In this document: positions 8,006 through 17,234 of the stretch, piece by piece
How the letters are laid out: each line of letters starts with the position of its first letter
How positions within the stretch are numbered: position 1 is the first letter of the stretch
Source: Pelargonium cotyledonis
Lineage: Eukaryota; Streptophyta; Magnoliopsida; Geraniales; Geraniaceae
Direction of reading: 5' to 3'
Length of the DNA stretch: 20,140 nucleotides
Assembly: GCA_036897625.1 (NCBI GenBank)
Contig: JAYMTA010001410.1
Coordinates: forward strand, 1 to 20,140
Program-made: the position numbers and the translations under genes
The notes under the pieces: model-generated
Seen by the model: only the letters and a program-made list of their open reading frames with translations
What the model was told of the DNA's origin: nothing
Databases searched by the model: none

Positions 8006-8804
8006 TAGGAGCTTGTTGGGATGTCTCAAGGGTGTTTAGGCAAGGTTAGAGCCTTGTTTCAACCTTAAAAGAGTGTTTGGAGTCATAGAATATGATCCAG
8101 GGTCAATGGGGTATCCATGGGTAATAGGACATGAAATACACTTACAAGGGCCGGAACAAGTCAATTGCCGCGACAATGAGGGTCTGTTTTTACCCTGTTT
8201 TTACCCTCTTTTGGCTGAACTGTGGCTTCCTTTGGACATTGTTAGGCTTATGGAGTCTCGAGAAGGGCTTGATTAATTTTAGGCGTCTGACCTGTTGTGA
8301 GGGTCCTGGTCTATTTTAGTCATTTCTAGGCGCTTAGCATGTTCAATGAGCTTTCCTTTGCGTGGGCTGAGATAAGCCCTGAATGATTTGTTCACACCTA
8401 GTAGTATTGTTGTCTGACTTGAACCCTATTCTTGAGTTTTGATTTCTTAGATCCGGGTCGGGCGATCTGGATAATTTTGCCCTGCCACTTGTCGATTTGT
8501 GTGTTGCTCTGAGACTTATGATTTTTTGGGTAGAATGGTTATTTTTTGGGTAAACTGCACATAATAACCCCATGGGGTTGCCACAAGTTGTAAAGAACCC
8601 ACCTCTATTACTTACTTAAGCACAAAACCCACCAATACTTGCTAATAGTTTTTTTTTGTTATAACACCGTTAGTCTCCTATATGAAATGACAAAAGTACC
8701 CGTAAATATTGAACCTCTTTAATAGCCAAAAAAGCCCTCAAATTGAATAAAATTAAAATTAAAAAAGAAGAAGTTCCAAACAGACCCTAAGGTCTTCTTC
8801 TCCA

Positions 8805-9290
8805 TTAACCAGGCGACCAGCTCCGGCGACTAGCTCCGGCGACTAGCTCCGGCGAGCATGAGCACGAGCACATGTGGCTCCGGCGACCACCGTCGCGACC
8901 AGATCTGAGCCTCTAGCCACCGTCACAACCCAGATCTGGACGATTCAGCAACGACGACACATCTCCATGGTTCTCCGTTCCAGATCTAGACGGTTCTACT
9001 GTTTCTCTCTTCCTCGGCTCCATCGACGGAGAGCACGGGTGATGGACGATGCTGAGGCTCTGAAATAGCACGGGTGAACATAGATGACGGCGAGGCTCTA
9101 GCGTAGCTTGGCCGGATCTGAGAGGCGACTGCGGGATGAAGATGGAGATCGAGCTGGAGCAGCGGCAACGGGATGGAGCATCGGTGATGGCCATGGCCGA
9201 AGCTCCTATGAATTCCGGATGGTGAGCTCTATCGCGGGGGCGACGATGTGGCGTGTTCAACGATGAGATCTGACACTGCTTTACCAGATC
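8805..9290. other. GC-rich cargo of the Mutator-like element
   Basis: The block is rich in CGGCGAC, AGATCTG and GATGG motifs. It has overlapping short frames on both strands (for example 115 codons at 8913-9260 minus, 64 codons at 8874-9068 plus). None shows a domain, and the frames are dominated by S, R, P and H as expected from GC-rich repeats. It may be a captured and eroded piece of a host gene's 5' region. Confidence 0.4.
8819..8857 (+). repeat. 13-bp tandem repeat AGCTCCGGCGACT, three units
   Basis: Units lie at 8819-8831, 8832-8844 and 8845-8857. The third ends in AGC instead of ACT. A further CTCCGGCGACC lies just downstream. Confidence 0.9.
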
Positions 9291-9513
9291 TGACCAGGCC
9301 TTTTGGTTTTGATTTTCATAATTTTTTGTTGCTCATAGTTGTTTTGGTTAAGATTTTCATATTTTTGTTGTTGTTCAGTGTTGTTTTTTAATTATAAATG
9401 GTAAATTTTTAATGAAAATTTATTTAGTTTCAAGTTTTGTTAATTTTTTGTTGGAATTTTGGAATTTTGTTGGATTTTTCGAACGAAATTTGATTCGAAA
9501 TAGAATTTTAACA

Positions 9514-9655
9514 TTTGCTGGAAAACTCATGATGTTCGCCAGAAAGTTCATATGGACTGTCGGGAAACTCATGATAATAGCTGGAAAATTCATAATGTTC
9601 GCCAGAAAATTATTTATTTAGCCGGAATATTCAAATAGATGTTGGAATCTTCAAA
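9514..9655 (+). repeat. 21-bp minisatellite, about six units
   Basis: Units follow the pattern TTCGCCAGAAAATTCATAATG with variants (TTTGCTGGAAAACTCATGATG, TAGCTGGAAAATTCATAATG). Because 21 is a multiple of three, the plus-strand frame over it reads as a seven-residue repeat (FAGKLMM, FARKFIW, TVGKLMI, IAGKFIM, FARKLFI). No start codon or flanking domain suggests that it is translated. Confidence 0.8.
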
Positions 9656-9922
9656 GACTTGAAGTTTCCGGCACCAAAATTTTCATTGTTCTTCGTTGTT
9701 CTTCAATTAATTCAAGATGTGATGAGGAAGAAGGGTAGATGGGTCATTACAAAAATATACAAAGCATGTGCACAACACATGATCTTTTCCATCACAATTT
9801 CCATCTAACTTAACGGAATGGTAATGTTTGGTGGGTTTTGTGTTTAAGTCAATACCAGAGGTGGGTTCTTTGCAACTCGTGGAAACTCCATGGATGTTTT
9901 GTGCAATTTACCCTTACTTTTT

Positions 9923-10555
9923 CTATATAAAAGATTAAAACAGTTACTTTCAAGAACGAAGGAGTATATAATTACTCGTGAAATTAAGACTGAAATGCTT
10001 AGTAATACTTTAAATTGTCTCGTCACTATCAGTTAGCTTGATGGTCTATGTCAAATTACATATTGTTAGTTGTATTTTAATGGAAGCTCTTAGTTAGGCT
10101 GCTAATATTATAATTTTAAAGTTAAACAACTAAGTAAAGTTCTCTATAGAGATGTTGATCCGGTGGGTGCTAATTTATACCTATTTCTAAATGTTTTTTA
10201 TTTTGTTTTTCACGTTCTAAATTAAGATTAAACTAATAATTAACAAGGGTTTGCATCACCATATAAAAATACTTTATAAGCAACATGCAATTTCCTACGT
10301 TCATATTATTGAACTTTGTGAATGTGAGCATAATGGTTCTACTTTACCCATAACTTCTGGTGGAATGATGAGTTATAGGTGAATAATAATAGTAGTAAAT
10401 AAATAACGAAAGTATTAGTGTATATATCTACATGCATGTAGATTGATATGACGCAATCACAACCACACATGCACCATACATTCAAATAAAATGAGATGAG
10501 ATCCAGATAAGTTTTGAAAAGAAACAGAAAGATTTTGTAGCTGAAAATGCGTTAC
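9923..10555. other. AT-rich intergenic, no gene seen
   Basis: No coding region or RNA gene is visible. GAACGAAGGAGTATA near 9953-9967 faintly resembles the end of a Stowaway element, but no partner end is present. Confidence 0.5.
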
Positions 10556-10692
10556 ATCGTCCGTACGGTAAAACAATTATAAAACAGAAAGAAACATGTA
10601 TGTAGATATATATAAAAATTCGCTTTCAATAAGCAAAAAATTTGTATTGACTTTATTGTAGTTAACTATATCGTCCGTACGGTAAAACAATT
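10556..10692. repeat. 23-bp exact direct repeat containing the palindrome CCGTACGG
   Basis: The 20-base core ATCGTCCGTACGGTAAAACA plus ATT occurs at 10556-10578 and 10670-10692, 114 bases start to start. The sequence just before each copy is weakly similar (TTGTAGCTGA and TTGTAGTTAA). This suggests 1.2 units of an old tandem duplication rather than a transposon target duplication. Confidence 0.85.
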
Positions 10693-11711
10693 TGGTGGGA
10701 CTGATGATTGAAATTAAACAAAGAAATAATCTAATGTGGGTCTATAGGATCCATGTTGTTGTTCGTGTCACATATATTATTGATGAATGGGTTGTTGAAA
10801 CTCGAAAGTGGATATATAGACCCACAATATTTTGCATACTTACATAATTAGTGCTCCATCTTCAAAACCTAATTGCAACTTTCTTGTGGAAAGATCATTA
10901 CCACTTGGACTATAGGAATTGAACAGTATCTATATGTAAATGATTATATACATGACAATTGACTCATTGACTTAATTGGAACGAACCCACGTAGGTGAAG
11001 AACAAAGTTAGATGTTGCATTAATATTTGTATTATTTGACTGTGAATTGAATTGTACTTTCACTTCAGAGTGTGGTAGGTGATTGTGTTATAAAAGATAT
11101 TATAATAATGTGCAAACAAAATATTAAATTTGACGCACGGATGCTTCCACTAGTTTATAATTGTGATCGCCTTTGATACCAATTAAATTTTTATAATCAT
11201 GAATGTGCTATTTATTAAGAAATATTATTTATAAAAGACCAAAACAGACTGTCTTTAAAATTCAAAACAACTTGAGTTTAAGTAAGTGAATGTTAAGAAG
11301 TATTTAAACTATGCAGTTTTGCCGATTTAAGAAACCCTAAAAATACTTTTCTCTCTCCTCCATTTCATGCCAGCAGCTTGCGCATAACTGCCCACCAGCA
11401 ACATCCATTTTTCTTTATTTCTTGTCTATCCAACGAAGCTCACTATTGCAAGTTAATTTGGTTATAAACGAGTAGCCATTACTTTTTTCCATCTAATAAA
11501 TCATTTTACATATATATGATCAAGAAAACAATTATTAAAGAAATTTAAAAGTCCAATCCTATATTCTTTTATTGTCAAGCCAAAAGTCCAATCCTATTTT
11601 CTCCATCTATTAGTTTTTGGCGGCACATGTAGTCCTTGTTCAAGGCCATCTACGTCAGCAAAGGGTATCTCTCTTGCAATCTTGCAAGTTAATATGGTTG
11701 CACTCGGGTGA
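10693..11711. other. AT-rich intergenic, no gene seen
   Basis: No domain, tRNA or clear repeat boundary is found. A minus-strand TTGGTATCAAAGG near 11172-11184 resembles the copia primer site TTGGTATCAGAGC. No LTR end lies at the right distance. Confidence 0.5.
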
Positions 11712-12031
11712 CCATTAGTTTTTTTTTTTTTTTTTTTTAAGCAAAAGTACCTTTTATTAATAATCCGAAGGTTCAAAATAAAAGTACAGAAAAAGTGTGC
11801 TAACATAAATAAAAAACGAGATAAAATTAGCCATCCAAGTAGCGAAATCGAAATTGACTACAATCGACCTATCAATACACGAAAGAAGCGAGAGAGCAAA
11901 ACTTTAAATGAGAATGAGAGTGTCTTCGAGTGACGGAAAAGATGTCATTGAAGATGAGATTGTTGCTACTCAACCAAATAAACCATAAGGATATAGAACA
12001 AATAGCATCCCATAGTAGCCATTAGTTTTTT
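11712..12031 (-). mobile_element. 5'-truncated LINE tail with 13-bp target-site duplication
   Basis: The insert is about 11719-12018 on the minus strand. The 13-mer CCATTAGTTTTTT stands at 11712-11724 and again at 12019-12031, merging on the left with a 20-nt poly(T), which is the poly(A) tail on the coding strand. The tail is preceded on the minus strand by TTTTGCTTAAAA. The truncated reading frame near the 5' end gives ICSISLWFIWLSSNNLIF, the C-terminal end of a LINE ORF2 just beyond the zinc-knuckle region. The same motif occurs in the copy at 18316-18795. Truncation, poly(A) tail and target duplication are the hallmarks of target-primed reverse transcription. Confidence 0.9.
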
Positions 12032-12100
12032 CATCTATTTATTTTAATCTAAGAATTAATCCTTTTACATATAAGATCAACAAAATAATTCCTATATTCA

Positions 12101-12122
12101 ATTATTATTATTATTATTATTT
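12101..12122. repeat. (ATT)n microsatellite, 3' tail of the LINE
   Basis: About seven ATT units on the plus strand form an (AAT)n tail at the 3' end of the minus-strand LINE. Some plant L1 elements end in such a simple repeat instead of plain poly(A). Confidence 0.8.
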
Positions 12123-12143
12123 GAAATCAAAGGATGAACTATA

Positions 12144-12959
12144 TTAATTAATCAAACCCAAATCGTTCATACAAAGATAAGCTATAGGAATGGAACCCAG
12201 AAGTCCAATCCAGCCCTTAGGCCTAAAGACGGAAACTGACGACTTTGCTAAAGAGTGGGTGACCTTATTCACCGAACGACTAACATAATTAAATTTAATA
12301 CATTGGAAATAAGAAGCTAACAATTGAATATCATCTAAAACAACACCCAAGGCACTGAAAACCTCCCCTTCGATCTTGAGCAACTGTATCACTTGAAGCG
12401 CGTCGGACGCGACAACAATCTTGCGCTAACCTCTCTCCTTCACCCAACTTAAAGGTTCTCTAATCGACATTTCCTCTGCCATTAGCGGATCTTAGGTCCC
12501 AAACCAGTCGACCTGGCCTCCCCCACGACAATCACCTCCATTATCGCGAACAATCCAACCACCACCTGTGCGATTTTTAGGCTCAAACACAGTGGCTTCA
12601 GTGTTTAGCCTGAACCAGCCCACTACCGGCGCCTCCCATTGCTCACGGACAGGTTTTGTTACAGACCTAACCACCGCTGACCGAGCAGCTTGAAAACGAT
12701 CCCAATCTTCAACCATGGTATCGACCATACTCAGCAGCTCGTCCACCGTCCCCCACGAGTCGGACCAGACACTGTCCCAGAGATAATAGGAGATGTCACT
12801 TTGATCCCAAATACTAGAACAATTAAAATCTAAAAAAACCTGAAGTTTCGATTCTTGGATAAGAACAACACTCGGCTTGTGCTTGATGATTATTAAGCGA
12901 AACTGATGCTACTTGTGAGATGCCGCACAACCCTTGATTTTCCAGGATAGAACTTTCAT
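12144..12959 (-). pseudogene. LINE ORF2 remnant: endonuclease start joined in frame to RNase H
   Basis: A single frame of 271 codons plus stop runs from an ATG at 12959 to 12144. Three internal stops break it, at codons 17, 156 and 178 (12909, 12492 and 12426). Residues 1-16 read MKVLSWKIKGCAASHK and residues around 30-39 read SVVLIQESKL. This is the N-terminus of the endonuclease/exonuclease/phosphatase domain of LINE ORF2. From about residue 108 the sequence is RNase H of the plant RVT_3 type: W..PVVGWFRLNTEA, then GGGWIVRDNGG, AEEMSIREPLSW, IVVASDALQVI and SVNKVTHSLAK. Two acidic catalytic positions (E in AEEMSIRE, D in ASDA) are kept. The first is E where D is usual. Reverse transcriptase and zinc knuckle (about 900 residues) are missing. 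The junction lies between about residues 55 and 75. Confidence 0.8.
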
Positions 12960-13099
12960 GATGGGTTTTGGCTCACTCACAATGAATCAAAGACGTCTCA
13001 ATTCGACCTCAATTTCTCGAAGTTGATCAATTACTACCAGTTCTGAGACTGCTACATCCAGACCATAATCTTTACATAATTCCCACATCAGAGTGGTTA

Positions 13100-14541
13100 A
13101 CCTATTAAGGGAAAAGTTCCCTTGGTCCATGTTATCCGATGAGATGCATCACCAACCCGCTTGAATTTGGGAGAAACTGAGCACCGATGACGCTTTTGTA
13201 ATGACCTAAAACTCAAATTTAGACTGCGTGTGAGAGAAAAAAGCTTGACAATCATTCCTTCAGTTGACAATGAGGGAAAACACTTGTTGATCAAATGAGA
13301 GATAAGAGAATTTGCATATGCATAAGAGTCTTTTCCCATGTCAAACTTGAGGTTTGGAACTTTCGACCCATTAAGAGGCAACCCAGTCTTACTGCATGGC
13401 GACTATGATTCTCTATGCATGCCCAAAGAACATGACTTCTGTGCGTCGACCAAAATCAGAGTTGACCCGAGCTTAATCCTCATCCTAGTCGGAGTTGTCG
13501 GAGTCGAATCTGCATGAGAGATGGAGGGTGTGTGCGACCATGTGCACACTCCTTTACCAACACATTAAAACTCGACATGTGGTACTTGACTGACACTAGC
13601 TTTGAGAAGTTGGGATTCATATCAGTGTGTACCAAAATGTAATACGTCTAGAAATTGCCCTTAAAGTAAATTCAGATGGCAACCAACCAAAACACCGAAT
13701 GAGTTCGCAATACTAGAGTTTGTGTCTATGCTATGCAGATGAATAGGCAACCTTCGGACCGAACCCCAATAGAAACTGCCTCCCTTTACTTAAGATAATC
13801 CCAATTGTAGAAACTGGTGAACCATTGAGAGAGCCAATACCAATTCGAATCTTTCTTCGCATTAGAGCTTTCCTCCAAAAATTACACAGAGATATTCGTG
13901 AAGCCCTCGAATGAAAACTATAAAAGAAGATGATTCCTGGTGATTGATTTCCTTGAGACAACTAGAATACTTCACTTGATTTTTTTCTGGTAGGTTCAAA
14001 GATAAGCAGCCCATACAATGGGGTTCTAGAGATGGTGTTGACTGCAATGTTTACCTCTCATTAACCCTGGGGCTACGTGATGCTCTGGTGGCCTACGATA
14101 ACAAGATTGTGTTGCTATTCAGTGGTTCTGTTGGAGTGGACGCCACTGGGATTTTAGCAATGGGCAGTCCTGGAGGTGCTGGCGTGTTAGCGAGAAAAGC
14201 TCTAGTGAGAGGTGCTGGGGTTGCTAGCTTTTTAGCTTGAGGAACCCTAGATGTGGCGACTTTGGTACCCTTTACCCAATCAACGATGATGTGGTGCTGA
14301 AGTAGCTCCACTACATTAAGTATATAAAAAACCCTTGCAATATCATCCTTATTAGCCATTGTGACGAAGCCAAAAATTTTCCTAAGCGATTAGGGTTCCT
14401 CAAAAAATGACAATTGATGATATCACAATGTCGAGAGAAGAGATCAGAAAGCCACTTAGATGTTATGGTCGCTGGGAGATTGCCCACGTAGATGGAGGCC
14501 GTTGTTGGATTCAAACTGTGGGACAGGCATCTACTTGGCAA
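13100..14541 (-). pseudogene. LINE ORF1 remnant with RRM domain
   Basis: From 14541 downward the frame reads an RNA-recognition motif. RNP2 is SIYVGNLP (about 14493-14470), and RNP1 is reconstructable only across a frameshift at about 14380-14388, in AAAATTTTTGGCTTCGTC. After it comes MANKDDIARVF, with the last strand HHIIVDWVKG near 14290. A proline/alanine-rich linker follows (TPAPLTRAFLANTPAPP). Near 13700-13760 another frame gives LPIHLHSIDTNSSIANSFG. This resembles the conserved W..GVPLHLWS..TF..IG patch in the C-terminal part of plant LINE ORF1. A third piece, about 13097-13381, is unassigned. ORF1p binds the LINE RNA in the ribonucleoprotein. No in-frame ATG precedes the RRM, and several stops and shifts show this copy is non-functional. 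Confidence 0.7.
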
Positions 14542-14575
14542 CGCTGGTCGGCGCGGCTATGAGGGGGTGCTAAGC

Positions 14576-14898
14576 AAGAAATTTTTTACTTTTATAAGGT
14601 CTTTTTTTTTTAATTATACTACTATCAAAATAATAAATATGGCTATTAAACCGTTAATAGTAGATCATTGAATAGTTGTTAGCAAAATATTGACTTCATA
14701 TTGCATAAGCGGGAAATGCTTTTACATTAAATTACATCCTCCGATGTTCATTATCTCATGAAATATCAACATCACAAAAATGCATCTTCAAGCATGGTAG
14801 TTGGAGCTCCATGCTGACGAGAAATTGTTAACAATATATGAGAGTAAAAATACAAGTGAGAGGAAATTGGTGATAAAATAAATTTTACTCATTATTAT
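14576..14898. other. intergenic, no feature recognised
   Basis: AT-rich sequence between the LINE and LTR copy B. A T run at about 14607-14618 is its only low-complexity feature. Confidence 0.5.
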
Positions 14899-15256
14899 CC
14901 TGATGATGCACCTGTTTGACTTGAGGTCAATGCAAACACACTAGGATGTCGATGTGTGAGTCTTCTTGTCCGCGTATGCGAATGAATCTTAAAATGTTCT
15001 AAGTCTCTTACCAACTAGTCGATCCACGTGGCTCGATTGTCCTGGACGCTTTATCTTTGGAAAGCTGTCACCTACGGGGACCAGGACACCAAAGAAAGAT
15101 GACACAAAATTGTGGTTCTGGGACACCGCCTCAAGCGTGAGATTAAGTCTGCAAAGTAAACCACGAGGGGTCTAGAGAGCTTTTTAGAGAGAGAGAGTAG
15201 AGAGGGAAAGTGTTTTAGACTTATGAGAGAGATGCCCTTCTCTTTATGAGAAGAAG

Positions 15257-15264
15257 TATTTATA
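15257..15264 (-). promoter_or_regulatory. TATA box of LTR copy B
   Basis: The minus strand reads AGTATAAATACTTC. A CTCTCTCTCT-rich leader lies just downstream, near 15190-15205. The position corresponds to the TATA box of LTR A. Confidence 0.55.
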
Positions 15265-15619
15265 CTAAAACCTTTAGAGTGCTACATGTCGTCGCGTGAT
15301 TGGTTGAGACCGAAAGTGGATCCCACTTGGGAGGCATGGAGCCTTGGTTGGTTGGATGGCGTGTTATGCGTCGGTCAAACGTAGCCAACCCCTCGAGCCG
15401 TCCTATGAATCGGGAGCGAGCGATGAGGACCTTGGAATTCTCTGTCATGCCAGACAACGTCCCAAGCCCTTAATGAGGCTCATGCATGGTGGGGTGATCT
15501 GGAGCAGGGTATCATGTTTGGGGAGGCCAAAACAATTTTTCGTCACGAAGACTCATTGTGGGAACCAAGTCTGATCTGGTTGGGACCCTTGTGGATAACA
15601 CTGGATGGCAAGAGGCCTC

Positions 15620-16510
15620 GTAGATGGCTTGGGCCATTCGCGGACGAGGCTTGGAGAGAGGCACGCCTTCATGGGAAGGGGCGGATCCACGGATGGCTTG
15701 ACTCGAGTCATACATGGATGGATGTGGATTCGTAAGAAGAGGGGTTGTGCCTTGCATGGATGCGGTGGCTTGGATGCACAGATGTGGATGCAGAGGCTTC
15801 TATGGATACGTGGATGTATCCAAAATTCAGTAGACGAAACGACACACGGGAGCGAGGGCGAATACAGAATGAATGGCGTGTCCGCAGATGGGCATAGACG
15901 AGGTTGGGAGCATCCGCGGATGAACATAATCGCGCCACAAGCTTCCATGGACAAGGTCCGGACTGATGCGAATGAAGGACACTTCCGCGGATAACTCACA
16001 AATAAGCACGGACACGCCACAGCTTTCGCGGACGAGGCTGGATGTCCCGCGGATCCGTGCAAACGAGGAGGGCCATCTACATAAGGGCTTGGATGGTTCT
16101 GTACATATGTATGGATGGGAGGGACGGCATGGATCTCCCTTGGCTTGATGTTGGACGAGCCCGGATGTGCTTGAAGAGACCAAGGATGTTTACGGGAAGC
16201 CTTGGGATGCCATGGAATGAAGTGGGATGAATTGGGATTCATCCGGGAAAGGAAAGGGACTGATTTGGAATGGGGGCGGTACAGACGTCCGTACGTGTCA
16301 CAAGGGTATGACCCGTACGGACAAGTCTTGTGGCTTGGAGGGCTTGAGGGACTTGGATGTTCCTTAGAGGCTTCTAGGGAAGGTTTGGAAGACTTGACAT
16401 GCCCATAGGAAGGCTTGGCACAGACCAAGGAATGAGAGACGTTCACATGGATGTTGGAGGAAAGGGTTCCCGTATGGACGTCCGTACGGGTCTTGCCTTT
16501 GTGTCGTTAC
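15620..16510. repeat. degenerate GC-rich repeats inside LTR B
   Basis: CGCGGA(C/T)(G/A)A occurs repeatedly (about 15639, 15916, 15987, 16028 and 16053). GGATG occurs very often. CCGTACGG or a one-base variant occurs in three places (about 16287, 16312 and 16480). Spacing is irregular, so this is a decayed, interspersed repeat rather than a clean array. It opens long frames on both strands, including 297 codons on the minus strand at 15553-16446. That frame shows no domain and has a composition (P, S, H, C, R) that follows from the repeats. Confidence 0.5.
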
Positions 16511-17234
16511 GAACCAACCCTTAGGACTCATAGCCTTAGATGCTTAGATGCTCGGGAGAACCTTTGGGAAGTCCATGTAGGGACTTGGGATGGCGCGGGA
16601 TAAGCATTGATGGATCGAGGGAGGACCATGGAGGTTCAAGGGAAGGAAGATGGACCAAAGGGCCTTGTGCCCGTACAAACGTATGTATGGGTCTTAGTGC
16701 CTTTAGGCTTGTATGGACACGGCTTGGTGTCCCTTGACTTGGTGTGGTCTTGAAAGCCTTTAGAAGCTTAGGAGGCATTTGAGAGATGCGGTATCGACTC
16801 GAAGCAACTCGTACCATCCCAGGAATATACATGACGGGTTTGGATGACTCAAGCCATCTAAGGTCAAGTGACGGACAATCTTGGTCTGAGTCCTCGGGGA
16901 CGCGTCCGACTTAATTCCTTAGCGAGTTTGGGACGTCAAAGTGCCTTAGCTCAGACACTTGACTCCTGGAGGCTCGTCATATGACTTCGAGATGTCGTTG
17001 CCTTAAGAGTCGTCCGTCAAGCGCCTGGGGCGCGCGATAGCTTCAGGGATCATTGGACGATCTTACTCATTGCCGGCGGGGTGGGAGGTGTCTTTTTGAG
17101 GCTTGAGAGTTCCTAGCCTTCGTGTTCTCGGGACCAAGATCTTGAATGACGTGGCGCTCAGGCACCACGTTCCGACTTGTGATTTGTCGAATTACTTATG
17201 ATTTTATTTGGTAGAATCACATGATAATATAATA

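Larger units (their letters stand above)
7189..8538 (-). mobile_element. gypsy-like LTR, copy A
   Basis: Both ends are shared with copy B at 14904-17229. The low-coordinate end starts TGATGTGCCTG here and TGATGCACCTG there. The blocks CAAACACACTAGGA, GCCTCAAG.GTGAGA.TAAGTC, TATTTATA and CGTGATTGGTTGA follow in the same order. The high-coordinate end reads ACTTATGATTTTTTGGGTAGAAT here and has a near-identical counterpart in B. On the minus strand the TATA box near 7590-7597 precedes a pyrimidine-rich leader, and the LTR ends about 400 bp later, a normal U3-R-U5 layout. The final bases next to 8538 have decayed from ATCA to ATGG. A Mutator-like element begins within ten bases of that end. Confidence 0.7.
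8539..9922. mobile_element. Mutator-like element with GC-rich internal cargo
   Basis: The body is 8548-9913 (1366 bp). The left terminus is GGGTAAACTGCACA; the complement of the right terminus is GGGTAAATTGCACA. Similarity continues for over 90 bases, including AAAGAACCCACCTCT and CACAAAACCCACCAA. The flanks TTATTTTTT (8539-8547) and TTACTTTTT (9914-9922) form a 9-bp target duplication with one mismatch, as expected for the Mutator superfamily. The interior has three zones: an AT-rich left arm, a GC-rich block at about 8805-9290, and a T-rich zone with a 21-bp minisatellite. No transposase is present. The layout resembles Pack-MULEs that carry captured host sequence, but the donor gene is not recognisable. 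Confidence 0.85.
12101..14575 (-). mobile_element. internally deleted L1-type LINE with RRM ORF1
   Basis: On the minus strand the order is: an RRM-containing ORF1 (from about 14541), an ORF1 C-terminal region (to about 13100), an ORF2 start at 12959, an RNase H domain ending at 12144, and a 3' end closing in (AAT)n at 12101-12122. The length of about 2.45 kb compares with 6-7 kb for full plant LINEs. The reverse transcriptase and zinc-finger regions are absent. RRM-type ORF1 is known from one clade of plant L1 elements (BNR-like). All frames contain stops or shifts, so the copy is dead. I could not identify a target-site duplication, and the 5' boundary near 14575 is approximate. Confidence 0.8.
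14899..17234 (-). mobile_element. solo gypsy-like LTR, copy B
   Basis: The LTR body is 14904-17229 (2326 bp). Its ends are TGATGCACC and GGTAGAATCA, so TGAT..ATCA is inverted at the termini, as LTRs require. The flanks CCTGA (14899-14903) and CATGA (17230-17234) form a 5-bp target duplication with one mismatch. Both end regions match LTR copy A, and the 17141-17218 end matches copy C. No internal retrotransposon sequence adjoins either side, so it is a solo LTR. It is about 1 kb longer than A because of a GC-rich middle (about 15340-16850) of GGATG, CGCGGA and CCGTACGG motifs. Confidence 0.75.

Noticed and set aside
8913-9260. 115-codon minus-strand frame in GC-rich sequence
   Set aside because: It overlaps open frames on the other strand, lies inside a Mutator-like element, and its S/R/P/H-rich composition follows from GC-rich repeats. 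No domain is visible.
9950-9967. GAACGAAGGAGTATA as a Stowaway end
   Set aside because: Only one partial terminus is present, with mismatches to the usual GGACGGAGGGAGTA, and no inverted partner occurs nearby.
11168-11190. TTGGTATCAAAGG on the minus strand as a copia primer binding site
   Set aside because: One base differs from the usual TTGGTATCAGAGC, no LTR terminus CA lies within the usual 0-5 bases, and no copia sequence follows.
12101-14575. Host gene encoding an RRM protein followed by a host RNase H gene
   Set aside because: Order, orientation, an endonuclease start motif between them and a simple-repeat 3' tail fit a LINE, and every frame is broken.
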